Shown here piece after piece: positions 1 to 11,275 of a stretch of 64,000 nucleotides of DNA; position 1 is the stretch's first letter; every line of letters begins with the position of its first letter. The notes beneath the pieces were generated by a model that worked only from the letters and a program-made list of their open reading frames with translations, did not search any database and was not told the DNA's origin. The position numbers and the translations under genes are program-made. The stretch spans positions 14,198,001 through 14,262,000 of the forward strand of contig CAVNZM010000003.1 of NCBI GenBank assembly GCA_963693365.1. Direction: 5' to 3'. The stretch is from Amoebidium appalachense. Its lineage: Eukaryota; Ichthyosporea.

Positions 1-1484
1 TATTTGTATTCTGGAACTATAGGTACAGGTTTAGATGATAATGTAAATGTGTGTAAATTGTTAGCTATATCAGGTACAAGAACACCACATTTGTCTATGT
101 TAAGGATCATAAGGTTTGCCTTGCACCACTCTGACACTACATCGAACAATCTTTGCAGGCGTCTAGGGGTACGGGCAAGGAGGGACAGATCATCAGCATA
201 GAGAAGTGCAGGCGGAAAGTTATTAATAGGGTCATCGTTTTCGGCGTAAATCTTGACAGCCAAATCATCTATAAATAGGTTAAACAAAAAGGGGCTAAGC
301 AATGAACCCTGCAAGAGACCTCTAGTACGAGCAAAACCATATGAAAGATGCCCATTAACCACAGCTCTACCATAGGTTTGAGACAAGAGTGCTTCTAACA
401 GAACACCAATGCAGTGTGGTACACCCCGTGCAGCAAGCTTTTCCCATAGGAGACCAGGGGAGACAGAATCGTAAGCAGTTTTCCAATCAATAAAGCCAAC
501 ATATTGTGCACCAACTTGCATAGAATCGTGCAGTGCCATTATTTGAACATAACATGAATTGTTTTTACGAAAAGCGGATTGGCATGGGTGTATGTGAAGA
601 ATAGATTGAAACCTAGGGTGATGTGCAAATAACCTAAGTAAGCAAGCTTCAAAGAATCTACGAACAACCTGGGTTAGTGTAATGGGGCGAAAGGATGATA
701 TGGGGCCCTCAGAGTCCTTCTTAACTATGGGGATCACTAAGGTATCTAACCAAGATGACGGGACATGTCCACATTTAACACACCAAGAAAAGAGAGAGCT
801 TAACATGATAGTAAGATCAGGTTTAATAGCACGATCACTTTCCTTTTGTGGGTAGGAGGGAACAAGGATTTTAAGAAACCCAGCAGGGAGTCCATCAGGT
901 CCACAAGACTTACTAGAGCTATAACTAGATATCACAGACCATATGGCATCGGGACTGAAAAAGGGGAGGATCGATTCTATGGGGATAGATGGGTCTACAG
1001 GCCACACAATAGGTTTCTGAGCGGGGGTCCTATCTTTAAACAGTTCCGAGAAATACTTATCAGAGTCTATGAGGGGGTCTCCAGTGGTATCACCAATAAT
1101 ACGAGCAGGGGGGCCAAATCGATTCATACTAGCAAGCCGGCGCAAGCTTTCCTTTTGAGACAGGGGTTCACCTAGTCTAGCGGGAGTGGTGTTTGGTAAC
1201 AAGAGAGCATCGGGATATTCCTTCCTACCACCGCCAGCATAATCACCGAGATCTATCAAATCATCAACAATAAAGTTAGTGCATGTATCTAGTACGAGAT
1301 GTGAATCTGGCCTGGCTTGTGCAGATTCTAATAGGCGCATATATATAGGGTGTTTCGTAGCATAGCATACACATACATCAACTCTACCCCACTGTGACTT
1401 AAGCTGGGATAGACGGAGGCGAAAGGTGGGAGGGGGAGGGGGGAGCAGATCAAGGGAGATCTTAGGTAGGAATCCTAACAACAT
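1..1484 (-). CDS. LINE (non-LTR) reverse transcriptase, partial
   Basis: An uninterrupted minus-strand frame of about 494 codons runs from about 1484 off the left edge, so the C-terminus is missing. RT blocks appear in the expected order: SSFRPITLTQ (near 690), motif A FIDWKTAYD (near 480), motif B GLLQGSLLSPFLFN (near 310) and motif C LLYADDLSLLA (near 190). About 190 residues before the first block, including SKSCGPDGLPAGF, fit the N-terminal part of LINE RTs. No endonuclease domain is visible upstream, so the copy is probably 5' truncated. The frame can begin with an ATG at 1482-1484, one base into the neighbouring tRNA gene. No stop or frameshift was found by codon-by-codon reading, so the copy is young or still coding. 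The protein would copy its RNA at a nicked target by target-primed reverse transcription. Family is certain; clade is not. Confidence 0.88.
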   Translation of the reverse strand, partial: MLLGFLPKISLDLLPPPPPTFRLRLSQLKSQWGRVDVCVCYATKHPIYMRLLESAQARPDSHLVLDTCTNFIVDDLIDLGDYAGGGRKEYPDALLLPNTTPARLGEPLSQKESLRRLASMNRFGPPARIIGDTTGDPLIDSDKYFSELFKDRTPAQKPIVWPVDPSIPIESILPFFSPDAIWSVISSYSSSKSCGPDGLPAGFLKILVPSYPQKESDRAIKPDLTIMLSSLFSWCVKCGHVPSSWLDTLVIPIVKKDSEGPISSFRPITLTQVVRRFFEACLLRLFAHHPRFQSILHIHPCQSAFRKNNSCYVQIMALHDSMQVGAQYVGFIDWKTAYDSVSPGLLWEKLAARGVPHCIGVLLEALLSQTYGRAVVNGHLSYGFARTRGLLQGSLLSPFLFNLFIDDLAVKIYAENDDPINNFPPALLYADDLSLLARTPRRLQRLFDVVSEWCKANLMILNIDKCGVLVPDIANNLHTFTLSSKPVPIVPEYK

Positions 1485-1555
1485 CCGAATTGGTCTAGTG
1501 GTTAGGATTCCACGCTCTCACCGTGGCGGCCGGGGTTCGATTCCCCGATTCGGAG
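1484..1555 (+). tRNA. tRNA-Glu (anticodon CTC)
   Basis: A full cloverleaf can be drawn. The acceptor stem pairs TCCGAAT (1484-1490) with ATTCGGA (1548-1554), followed by discriminator G at 1555. The D arm contains GGTCTAGTGGTTAGGA. The anticodon arm pairs CCACG (1510-1514) with CGTGG (1522-1526) around loop CTCTCAC, giving anticodon CTC at 1517-1519, which reads the Glu codon GAG. The T arm contains GGTTCGATTCC, a perfect B box. A T4 run at 1561-1564 would terminate RNA polymerase III. No intron. The LINE on the opposite strand ends at its 5' edge. Confidence 0.95.
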
Positions 1556-2040
1556 ACTCATTTTAGCGTGCTATCCCTTTAGCAAGGTATGTCCAAAGTC
1601 ACACTTTGCGGTTCCCTCAAATATCCCATGCCCACAACACCGACTGGGGAGTGGCCTTTTGGCCATCAACCATGTCAAAACTCTCTCTCCCTCCTAACCT
1701 CTCTAGGTCATCTGACCACTCTCCTATCCTTTACGTAGCTTCCTGCGCTTACATGCGGAAAAATCTCAATTTTCGTTACGGTTGCGACCGACCCCCCCCC
1801 CCCCCCTCCTCCCCCCCCCCCCCCCCCCCCCCCCCCCCGGATGGAGAATGCCGGGGCAGCATTTTCTGGTTGCTGGTTCGATCCTCACAGACCCCCCAGT
1901 GTGCAAACACAAAAAACTGCAAGCAAAAGCATCATTTCCGAGGGATTTGGCACCCATTTTGCCATTTACTTGGTAGGGCTCCTAACCATCTGGGAACTCC
2001 ATTTACGAGCATGGTTTAGTGAATTTTTAGGTACCATAGC

Positions 2041-2198
2041 ATGCACACACACACACACACACGCACAAAGACGTGTACATGCACAAGAACCCAGACCGTT
2101 CCCTCCCCAATCGCTACTCGTCTGGCACCACCGTTCCTCTCCAACACACACCCACACACACAAACACAGACGCACACAGTCACACACACACACACACC

Positions 2199-2235
<37 letters not shown>

Positions 2236-2348
2236 ACACACACTGTACACTCCCCCACACACCACACATACACACTGTCCAATACCCCCCCCCCCCCCCC
2301 CCCCCCAACCTTGAGACGATTGTGCTCATGCACATACCGGTACACACA

Positions 2349-2387
<39 letters not shown>

Positions 2388-2600
2388 TGCACACACATGC
2401 ACACATGCACACATGTGCACATGCACACACATGCACACATGCACACATGTGCACATGCACACACACGTTGCACGTGCACATGCACACACACACACACACA
2501 CATGTGCACAAGCACACACACACATGCACACATGGGCATCAGGGCATGCACACACAGGCGCATGCTTATGCCTGTGTTCATGCGTGTGCACATGAACACG
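2041..2600. repeat. CA/CATG-rich simple repeat
   Basis: About 560 bp of (CA)n interspersed with alternating ACATGCACACATGTGCAC words, which are locally palindromic, and a C run near 2287. The counterpart is at about 9915-10470. Long His/Thr or Cys/Val frames here come only from the dinucleotide repeat. Confidence 0.9.
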
Positions 2601-2758
2601 AACCCAGAGTTCAAGGACCGTTCCCCCTCATGGACATGCCTCCCCCCCCCCCCCCCCCCCCCTCCTCCCCTCTTCCCCCCCTTCTCCCCGCCCATCTGGG
2701 ACTGCCTATGAGGGACAGCGGATGATGCTGGAAGGTGGCAAAACGTAGGGGGACTTAC

Positions 2759-3022
2759 TGTTGTGTTTTCCAATATCCAGGTGAGACCGAACTTGTCAGC
2801 AGACAAAGAACTTCCATCGGTAACCCTGCGGCCACACACTGTGACATTAGTTTCTCTGAACTCTGATTCCTCCCCAAATCATCCCTAGCCACACAGACAC
2901 ACAAATGTTCACCGTTTCTTTCCTCGAAAAGGGCCCCATAAAAATAGGGACAAAAAAAACGACAACTCAATAAAAACATGTTTTCAAGACAAATTTTATT
3001 GTCCCACCCCCTTATCCCCCCC

Positions 3023-3053
<31 letters not shown>

Positions 3054-3560
3054 ACACACAACTCCACACCTGAGCACCCGCCCTCCCCCCCTCCCCCCCT
3101 CCCCCCCCCCCCCTCCCCTTGTCCCCTCTCTCCCGAACTCCCGAACTCTCGAACCATGTCCTCCTCTCTCTCTCCCGGGCGCCCGAACCATTTCCTCCTG
3201 CCAGCTCCTGCCCCCCCCCCCCCCCCCCCCCCCGCAAATCATTGAAGTATTCTACGAGGCAAAAACCATTGTTTTCCTAGAGATAATGGAGCAGCCCCGT
3301 GAAGATTTGGGGGTAAGGGAGGGGGGGGGGAGGGGAGGTATTTGGTCACATAATTTTGGGGGAGGGGGGGGGGAGGGGGGGGGGGGCCCGGGGGGAGAGG
3401 GGGGTTGCTGGCTTGATGGACCCCTGGGAAATTTTAAAGTGTACCGGAACTCAATGGGGGCTAATCTGTCTCCTTTGGGTGGTGCCACGTGGAGGGGAGG
3501 GCGAGGGAGGGTGCCACGTGGAGGGGAGGGCGAGGGGGGGGGGGGGGGGGGGGAGAGCCT

Positions 3561-3592
<32 letters not shown>

Positions 3593-4358
3593 TTACAAGT
3601 GCTGCGCCATGTAATCCAGCAGGGCCTGGTTGCGAATGGCAGGACCCATGGACAGCCACCGGGTCCTTATGTCCACCACTTGTTGTCTCGTAAACCGTTT
3701 ATAGCAGTTATCTTCGCATCTGCATGGAAACTGGTCAGTGGGTTAAGCAGTAAACGACACAGTGTCTGGAAACGGAAAGTACCCAAAACTTCACCAAAAA
3801 AACGGAACCTGAAATGCAGCGCTGCAGTAACTAAAGCAACCACCAAAAGACAATAGGCACACACCTGCATTTTGCTGCTAAAACCTTATCAATTGCAGTC
3901 TTCTCCAACTTCTCATGGCCGTTTGGTGGCTGCACAGGCCCGATAGGCGCAGGCGGGAACGGGCCAATGGTTATTTTGTCCCTTTCTCGCCGCTCAGCAC
4001 GGTTGCGCTGTAACTTGTCACCGATTGCTTGCCGCGACCTTGCCACCCCATGCTTTTCCTGGTTCTGTAACCGCGTAAGCTCGTCCATCACATTCCTCTC
4101 CTCAGCCTCCAGCGTTTCAGACCGCCAGTCTGAATCGGTCTCTTCAACATCATAATCGGCAGATGATGGTGGTGCCACATTGCAAGTGGTACCCGCTTCA
4201 ACTCGCACGCGTTTGGGTGGAAGATTGTTCCCGGCCTCCGTGGGATTGCACCGCTTGGTAGACCCAGACTGGGTATCTCGACGGGACTCAACGTGGTTGC
4301 TTTGTAACTCGGCAAGAACACGTCGTATTGGGCGTATGCGCCCACCTGTGGGCGGCAT
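2759..4358 (-). pseudogene. Gene X, left copy, exons 1-3 only
   Basis: Duplicate of the first three exons of gene X on the minus strand: exon 1 4358-3865 (ATG at 4358-4356), exon 2 3719-3597, exon 3 2825-2759. Splice sites and phases match the right copy (2, 2, 0). Exon 4, which holds the conserved VCQAAF block, lies outside the duplicated segment, and the sequence left of 1734 is unrelated. The copy is therefore cut off after about 228 codons. It could still be transcribed from its duplicated promoter. Called a pseudogene because the 3' exons are absent, not because of stops. Confidence 0.6.
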
Positions 4359-6792
4359 ATTTGTATGTGCCACAAGTTTCACAAAAATTACCGTACTGAG
4401 TATTCAGCAGATCGAAATTCAATTATCATAGCACTATTATAAATGTAATGTGGTCAAGCGGCCTTTGATAAGTGTAATTATGGTTTATTGTCCTTCTACA
4501 CTCAAGTCTCGTAGATTTGTGTCACTGCAAGAAAGTTGAGTGCTGCCATGCAGGCGTGGTAAGCAATACCGTAGCTACCGGCAATAGTAACGTATTTGCT
4601 GCAGGGTGTAGCAGCTACTGTAGTTTGAGAATGGTGTCGACATAAAGCTTAGCCTGCAATGCATGCAAGACATGTGCTCCAAACGGGACTGTGTTCCCTC
4701 GAACCCTCGCAGCTAATGATTGGGGTACGCGGCCCACTAGAACTCGGGGGATCTCGCAGCCTGCCTGACATTGGGGCTCGCGGCCCGCTAGAACTCGGGG
4801 GATCTGTCTAAAAAAATACAATAGACGGGGACTGCATATCATAACCAAGGCAATACCGGTACCGTTGGTGTATGTTCATGAAAATCTAAAACATACGCTA
4901 GCCGGAACCGATGTAAATTACTGAATCTAAGTCCGGGTTGCCTTTGCACAATTTTGCATCTCTTATGCACAATGTATCACTCTTCTGCCACCCCTTTCAT
5001 CCAAATTCGTGTTTTGGTGAAAACGTGAGGCCCATCTGGTAGTCTGGGTGCTGGGCCCAGTGACCGTTTATGATGATGCTCCTTCCTCCAATCGGCGTTC
5101 TGTGGCTTTTGATTGGTAGGTTAAACTAACACCATCTAGTACAACGTGGTTGGAACCCCTGGCTTGTAAGTGTTGTCCTTCGCCATAACTGCATCAGAAC
5201 ATATAATTAACAAACAAATATACTCGATATACCATTTATGTGAAATTAAGAAAACAATGTAGATGCTTTCTGTCGCTTCATTGAAAGGCGACACAATATT
5301 AGCCAGAACATTTTGGTTTTCAACAAAACATTTTTGCTTCACGTGGACGAATATTCCCACATCGGATATCGAGTTTGAGCTCGACGATTACTGGTCTAGC
5401 AAGTGGAACACTATTGGATTCGCTCACGCCATAAAACTCTGCCTCATGACCAGAATGTTTCATTCGCCACGAGAGTGGCTATCATGCCGAAGCGTCAGAC
5501 AATGCAATCCGGCTCCCCGATTTGTTTATATTACGCCAGAAAATTTTGGAACAAATCATAATGATTGGGCCAATCCTCAGCGTGGCAGCCCCGCGGCCGG
5601 CCACCCATCATCTCAAAACCTTTGTTATTTACCATTCAGGCCAGTAGTAATCAATAATCCGAAAAAAACTCATGAATAATGATATAAAATACAATTTGCT
5701 GGTTTTTCTCTTAGAAAGTCTCTGCTATCTTTAGTCAAGTAGTGGTGAATCTAGTTGCTGCATGACAAAGAATATAAATGGTTGCATAAACTCTTTGTCT
5801 TATGTAATCGTGCGCCAATGGCTTGGCCAGCACAGGAATGCTTTTTTTACAGGCTTGTTTTTTATTGCAGTACTGACGCTCACTAGATAGAGCTGTATTT
5901 ATATTTTAAGAATGGTTAATGCAGCGGCATGCGCTTATGAAGAAATTCACTCACTACACTAATAATAACGGTGTAGCGGCAATGTGAACCCGGCCGTGTA
6001 CACGGCAAACAATGATTGGCTTCCAACACCAAGATCCCTCACTACCTCATCCCAACTCTGGTGCCCCGCGGTAACATGCAAATTCTAAGCGCGCTCATGA
6101 AAATGATCCCTTACTATAGCAAGCATGCCGTGCCGTTTTCATGTAAATGAGGTAGTAAGTTGGCTATAAGCTAAAATATACCGCTAGCTCAAAATGAAGC
6201 GAGGACGTGGTTGTGTAAACAGAAACCAGGCACGCATGAAAAAACACATTGTGATCATGAGTTTCAAAGAACTGTGCAATAATGGGGTGGCAAAAGGCAC
6301 CCCCCGACGCCCCGCTAGTAGGGCCATAACGGGAATCCGGTTCAATCAGATTAGCCATATAAGGATATTTAAAAAAACCGTTTTTACGAGTCCAAAAGGG
6401 AGCCCTACGTATACTGAGTCACAGCGGCCGAGGCTCGAGTGCCGGGAAGCCGCAGAAAAAAAAAAAGTAAACAAAGCTACCACGGTCTAGCCTAAGGCAC
6501 AAATATCAAAATAGTTCCCAACTTGAAATATGTGTCATAATCGTTTTGTGACAGCTTTATGAAAGAGAGCCCATCTGTTGTGCTTCCGATGCTCACTGTA
6601 TCCACATTACTGCCACACCAGATCATGGATTTATAAGCCAATGTGGGCAGACTGCTTACAGATGATTGGTCCTCGTCGGTGATATAAATACCGCCGCAAG
6701 ATGGATTGCACCTCACTTTCGCCGGTGTTGCCACAGGGTGTCGTTCCAGTTAGAAGACACACTAAGTCTTTTGCTGCAATCACTGTCGACGT
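4359..6792. other. Spacer upstream of gene X (left copy)
   Basis: 2.4 kb of ordinary-complexity DNA between the X start and the duplication edge. It contains a promoter-like ATTGG plus TATAAATA (6683-6690) that in the right copy lies 140 bp upstream of gene A; here it faces a G homopolymer instead of a gene. Open frames at 5263-5679 (+, 138 codons) and 6194-6490 (+, 98 codons) are not simple repeats, but have no recognisable domain and no splice or promoter context. I do not call them genes. Confidence 0.5.
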
Positions 6793-6843
6793 TGGGGGGG
6801 GGGGGGGGGGCATGTGGGGTGGGGAAAGCCCGGCAGGCAGGTC

Positions 6844-6916
<73 letters not shown>

Positions 6917-6955
6917 TTACATGTGCATATGAACACACACACATGGTTGCAGGGA

Positions 6956-7011
<56 letters not shown>

Positions 7012-7147
7012 CCGTGTCAGGCACACACATGCACAATGTTACCGGCTCACACACACACACACACCACTTGCATACAGGGGCGGGGGGCGGGGGGGGGGGG
7101 GGGGGGGGGGGGGGCATGTGGGTTGGGGAAAGCCCGGCAGGCAGGTT

Positions 7148-7203
<56 letters not shown>

Positions 7204-7265
7204 ACTTGCAAACGGGGGGGGGGGGGGGGGTATATGGGATGAAGGAAAGTTCGACCGGAAGATAA

Positions 7266-7320
<55 letters not shown>

Positions 7321-7477
7321 TGTTTACAATGCATACACAGACACACACACCGATGCAGGGACACACACACATACACACACACACACTCTTTCTCTCTCAC
7401 ACTCACACACACACACGAGGGGCACAAATGCACAACGTTGCAGCACACACACACGCACACAGACACCGTTGCATACG

Positions 7478-7514
<37 letters not shown>

Positions 7515-7527
7515 GGGGGGACCTGGT
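6793..7527. repeat. Alternating G-homopolymer and (CA)n array
   Basis: Three or four repeats of one layout: a 15-40 nt G run, a short conserved word such as catgtgggttggggaaagcc then cggcaggcaggt, then 30-60 nt of (CA)n. A diverged version of the same word (ggccggcaggcaggcgg) occurs in a gene B intron near 30290. This looks like intronic or intergenic minisatellite. Every long frame here is repeat-derived. Confidence 0.8.
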
Positions 7528-7613
7528 CCGGCACGTTTTCCTGCCCTCTTTCGGTGAAATCGGGGTCCAGCTCGGCCCACCTTGCCTCAAATCGTTCTCG
7601 GTTATTGTTATCT
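7528..7613 (-). CDS. Possible additional exon of gene X
   Basis: On the minus strand a frame reading RERFEARWAELDPDFTERG and ending VPDQ is followed at once by gtcccccc, the donor-plus-polyC layout seen at confident introns. It has exon-like amino-acid composition and lies downstream of X exon 4. However, the obvious upstream acceptor (cttacag near 7635) leads into a stop in this frame, so the 5' boundary and the link to gene X are unproven. It may instead belong to a separate gene. Confidence 0.3.
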
Positions 7614-7635
7614 CATGCCTTAAGGTCCTGTAAGT

Positions 7636-7975
7636 GCCATTGCAGTAAGCATACACGTATGTGGCTTGTGTTGATATCTTAGATATGTACGTGAGCTGGG
7701 GCAGGTTCCCCTATTAAGTAGTTAGGTTGGTTAGTGGTGTATTAGTATTCTAATGGCTACTGCATTCTAATTATAGTACACTCGGTGCCCGGGGGTTGAA
7801 ACGGGATAAAATAAAAATAAAAACTTGATGCTGGTGAGATATACGGTGTATACACGGATTCTACCTAGTGCGCTGTGCATACTTCGAACGGTTGAATAAA
7901 CATCCAGTTGGAAGAAAAACTGCACACCATCAAACACACAGCATTCAGATAAATCCCTTAGGAAGCCCTATAACT

Positions 7976-8011
<36 letters not shown>

Positions 8012-8887
8012 ACCCACCCACCCACACACCCCCTCTCCCAGGGGGTTCAAGGTGACCAGGTTGTGAGCGCGGAATATGTGAGCACAGTACGCTTTTGTAA
8101 TTTTGTAGGTTAGGGGTTTTTTGGTCATATACACCCCCCCCCCCCCTGCCCTATCCTAAGTGTTTTGAGCATGGCCAACCCCCCCCCCCCCCCGTGCATG
8201 TGTGTGCAGTAGATTTGCACTGCCCCACACTTCTCGACCACCCTAGCGTAGCTACAGAATGCACGGCATGAGTTTAGCACATTTTTCGCTCGTTCCCCCT
8301 AAACTAGCTCTTTCCTGTCAGCGCACACACACCCTCTACTACCCACGGGCCACTATGCCCAAATCAGACTTCCACCCTCCCTCCCAATACATAACCCATA
8401 GCCAGGGGGTTCAAGATGGCCTTGTGGTGAGGGTCGAAGTGTGCAGAATACACGATTAACTTCGGGGTTCAGGGGGGCTGCATTTACAAACCCCTCCTTG
8501 CAACCCCCCCCCTCCCCCCCCCCCCCCCCCCTCCCCCCCAGCATATCCTATAATACACGCACACACACACACAAACACGTACATATACACACAAGGTGGC
8601 CGGTATGTGATGGTCGAATTGTGCCAAATACGCGATTAACTTTCTGGTTCAGGGACGGGTGCATTTGCAAACCCCCCGTAGCAACCCCCCCCCCACCCCC
8701 CCCCCCCCCCCCCCCCCCCCCCCACCCCCCCCCCCTTCCCCCACGGGCATATCCGCTACACACAAAGACATACACACACACACACACACAACTACACACC
8801 CACAGCCTCTCCCACACTGACTGAACACATACACACACGCACACACACACACGAATCACACACACACACATACACATTGGGGGGAGA

Positions 8888-8918
<31 letters not shown>

Positions 8919-8925
8919 ACAGCAC
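7636..8925. other. Intron-like stretch of gene X with three related SINE-like units
   Basis: Three diverged units, near 8040-8110, 8405-8505 and 8595-8690, share the layout ggtggcc, a gtggtgagggtcgaa-like block, cgattaactt and ggttcaggg, then tgcatttacaaacccc and a C run. The spacing of the two blocks recalls RNA polymerase III A and B boxes, so a tRNA-derived SINE is possible but weakly supported. The rest is polyC, (CA)n and no gene. Confidence 0.35.
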
Positions 8926-9682
8926 CTTGACCATCTCCTGCCAGATCTCCTCTCTGTTGTAGCAGGCCGGCAAGCGAATGGTGGATGAGTCGGGCATGAA
9001 CTGGCCAGTGGTGTCGATGTACTCGTCGAACCAGGCAATCATTCTCACGGTTGCCGGAGAAACGTCACCCTCTCCGGTATTGCCATGCACGTATTTACGC
9101 TCCCCTCGAAGGAACTCCCGCTTTCTAAGCAAGAAGGTGGTTTCGCACATGCCCGGGATCTTGATGAATGCAGCCTGGCAAACCTGATGAGATGGGGAGT
9201 GTGATTAGAGATTATGTACATCATAGTATGTGCTTAGTATCATAACAGTGAAAAAACGACCCCATAACTAGTAGGCCACCCCTGCACGGAAAATGAAGGG
9301 GGGGCATTCACACTCGATTCTTTCCTCCCCCCACATTTCGTAAGTGTGCACACAAAAAGCGCTGCGCCGAAAAAAGCCCTAGGTGCATTTTGAGGGAAAT
9401 ATCACCGAGATGACACCAACAACCCCCCCCCCCCCCCCCCCCCCCCGCGAATTGTACTTCCATTTCTGGGCAGGGTAATCAGATAGTGGAAACGTGGGAT
9501 TTTGCACATTTTTTCCCCACACCCCCGCCGGTACTTTTTGCAAAAAGAATTTCTGCCAAATGCTTGTTTTTTTAAAAGTGGTTGCAAAAGAAGAAAGTCA
9601 CGTAGCTTCCTGCGCTTACATGCGGAAAAATCTCAATTTTCGTTACGGTTGCGACCGACCCCCCCCCCCCCCCCCCTCCCCC

Positions 9683-9716
<34 letters not shown>

Positions 9717-10074
9717 ATGGAGAATGCCGGGGCAGCATTTTCTGGTTGCTGGTTCGATCCTCACAGACCCCCCAGTGTGCAAACACAAAAAACTGCAAGC
9801 AAAAGCATCATTTCCGAGGGATTTGGCACCCATTTTGCCATTTACTTGGTAGGGCTCCTAACCATCTGGGAACTCCATTTACGAGCATGGTTTAGTGAAT
9901 TTTTAGGTACCATAGCATGCACACACACACACACACACGCACAAAGACGTGTACATGCACAAGAACCCAGACCGTTCCCTCCCATATCGCTACTCGTCTG
10001 GCACCACCGTTCCTCTCCAACACACACCCACACACACAAACACAGACGCACACAGTCACACACACACACACACC

Positions 10075-10111
<37 letters not shown>

Positions 10112-10220
10112 ACACACACTGTACACTCCCCCACACACCACACATACACACTGTCCAATACCCCCCCCCCCCCCCCCCAACCTTGAGACGATTGTGCTCA
10201 TGCACATACCGGTACACACA

Positions 10221-10255
<35 letters not shown>

Positions 10256-11234
10256 TACATGCACACACATGCACACATGCACACATGTGCACATGCACAC
10301 ACATGCACACATGCACACATGTGCACATGCACACACACGTTGCACGTGCACATGCACACACACACACACACACATGTGCACAAGCACACACCCACATGCA
10401 CACATGGGCATCAGGGCATGCACACACAGGCGCATGCTTATGCCTGTGTTCATGCGTGTGCACATGAACACGAACCCAGAGTTCAAGGACCGTTCCCCCT
10501 CATGGACATGCCTCCCCCCCCCCCCCCCCCTCCTCCCCTCTTCCCCCCTTCTCCCCGCCCATCTGGGACTGCCTATGAGGGACAGCGGATGATGCTGGAA
10601 GGTGGCAAAACGTAGGGGGACTTACTGTTGTGTTTTCCAATATCCAGGTGAGACCGAACTTGTCAGCAGACAAAGAACTTCCATCGGTAACCCTGCGGCC
10701 ACACACTGTGACATTAGTTTCTCTGAACTCTGATTCCTCCCCAAATCATCCCTAGCCACACAGACACACAAATGTTCACCGTTTCTTTCCTCGAAAAGGG
10801 CCCCATAAAAATAGGGACAAAAAAAACGACAACTCAATAAAAACATGTTTTCAAGACAAATTTTATTGTCCCACCCCCTTATCCCCCCCCCCCCCCCCCC
10901 CCCCCCCCCCACACACACACACAACTCCACACCTGAGCACCCGCCCCCTCCCCCCCCCTCCCCCCTCCCCCCCCCCCCCTCCCCTTGTCCCCTCTCTCCC
11001 GAACTCCCGAACTCTCGAACCATGTCCTCCTCTCTCTCTCCCGGGCGCCCGAACCATTTCCTCCTGCCAGCTCCTGCCCCCCCCCCCCCCCCCCCCCGCA
11101 AATCAATGAAGTATTCTACGAGGCAAAAACCATTGTTTTCCTAGAGATAATGGAGCAGCCCCGTGAAGATTTGGGGGTAAGGGAGGGGGGGGGAGGGGAG
11201 GTATTTGGTCACATAATTTTGGGGGAGGGGGGGT

Positions 11235-11275
<41 letters not shown>

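Larger units (their letters stand above)
1734..6792. repeat. 5-kb segmental duplication, left copy
   Basis: The sequence from acgtagcttcctgcgc (1734) to gtcgacgttgg (about 6792) recurs at 9600-14672. Most differences are homopolymer lengths. I saw only isolated substitutions (for example cccaatcg against catatcg near 2108/9984, tgcacatg against tgtacatg, and cacacacac against cacacccac). The copy holds the X exons 1-3 relic, a CA/CATG-rich tract, polyC and polyG tracts and a 2.4-kb spacer. At its right end it runs into a G homopolymer, where the other copy runs into gene A. It could be a real recent duplication or an assembly artefact at homopolymers. Confidence 0.9.

Noticed and set aside
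1606-1740. Plus-strand frame containing SDHSPI, a motif seen near the end of LINE endonucleases
   Set aside because: Opposite strand to the RT, very short, with no other endonuclease motif; probably chance.
1841-2839. Long His/Thr-, Cys/Val- or Gly-rich open frames on both strands (also 6631-7656, 9717-10615, 16236-16860, 17715-18611, 48078-48885, 52009-52402)
   Set aside because: They are translations of (CA)n, (TG)n and C or G runs. Similar frames stay open on both strands and no non-repeat domain is present.
5263-5679. 138-codon non-repetitive frame (copy at 13144-13560)
   Set aside because: No domain, promoter or splice context, and located in a spacer duplicated as non-coding. Left uncalled rather than excluded.
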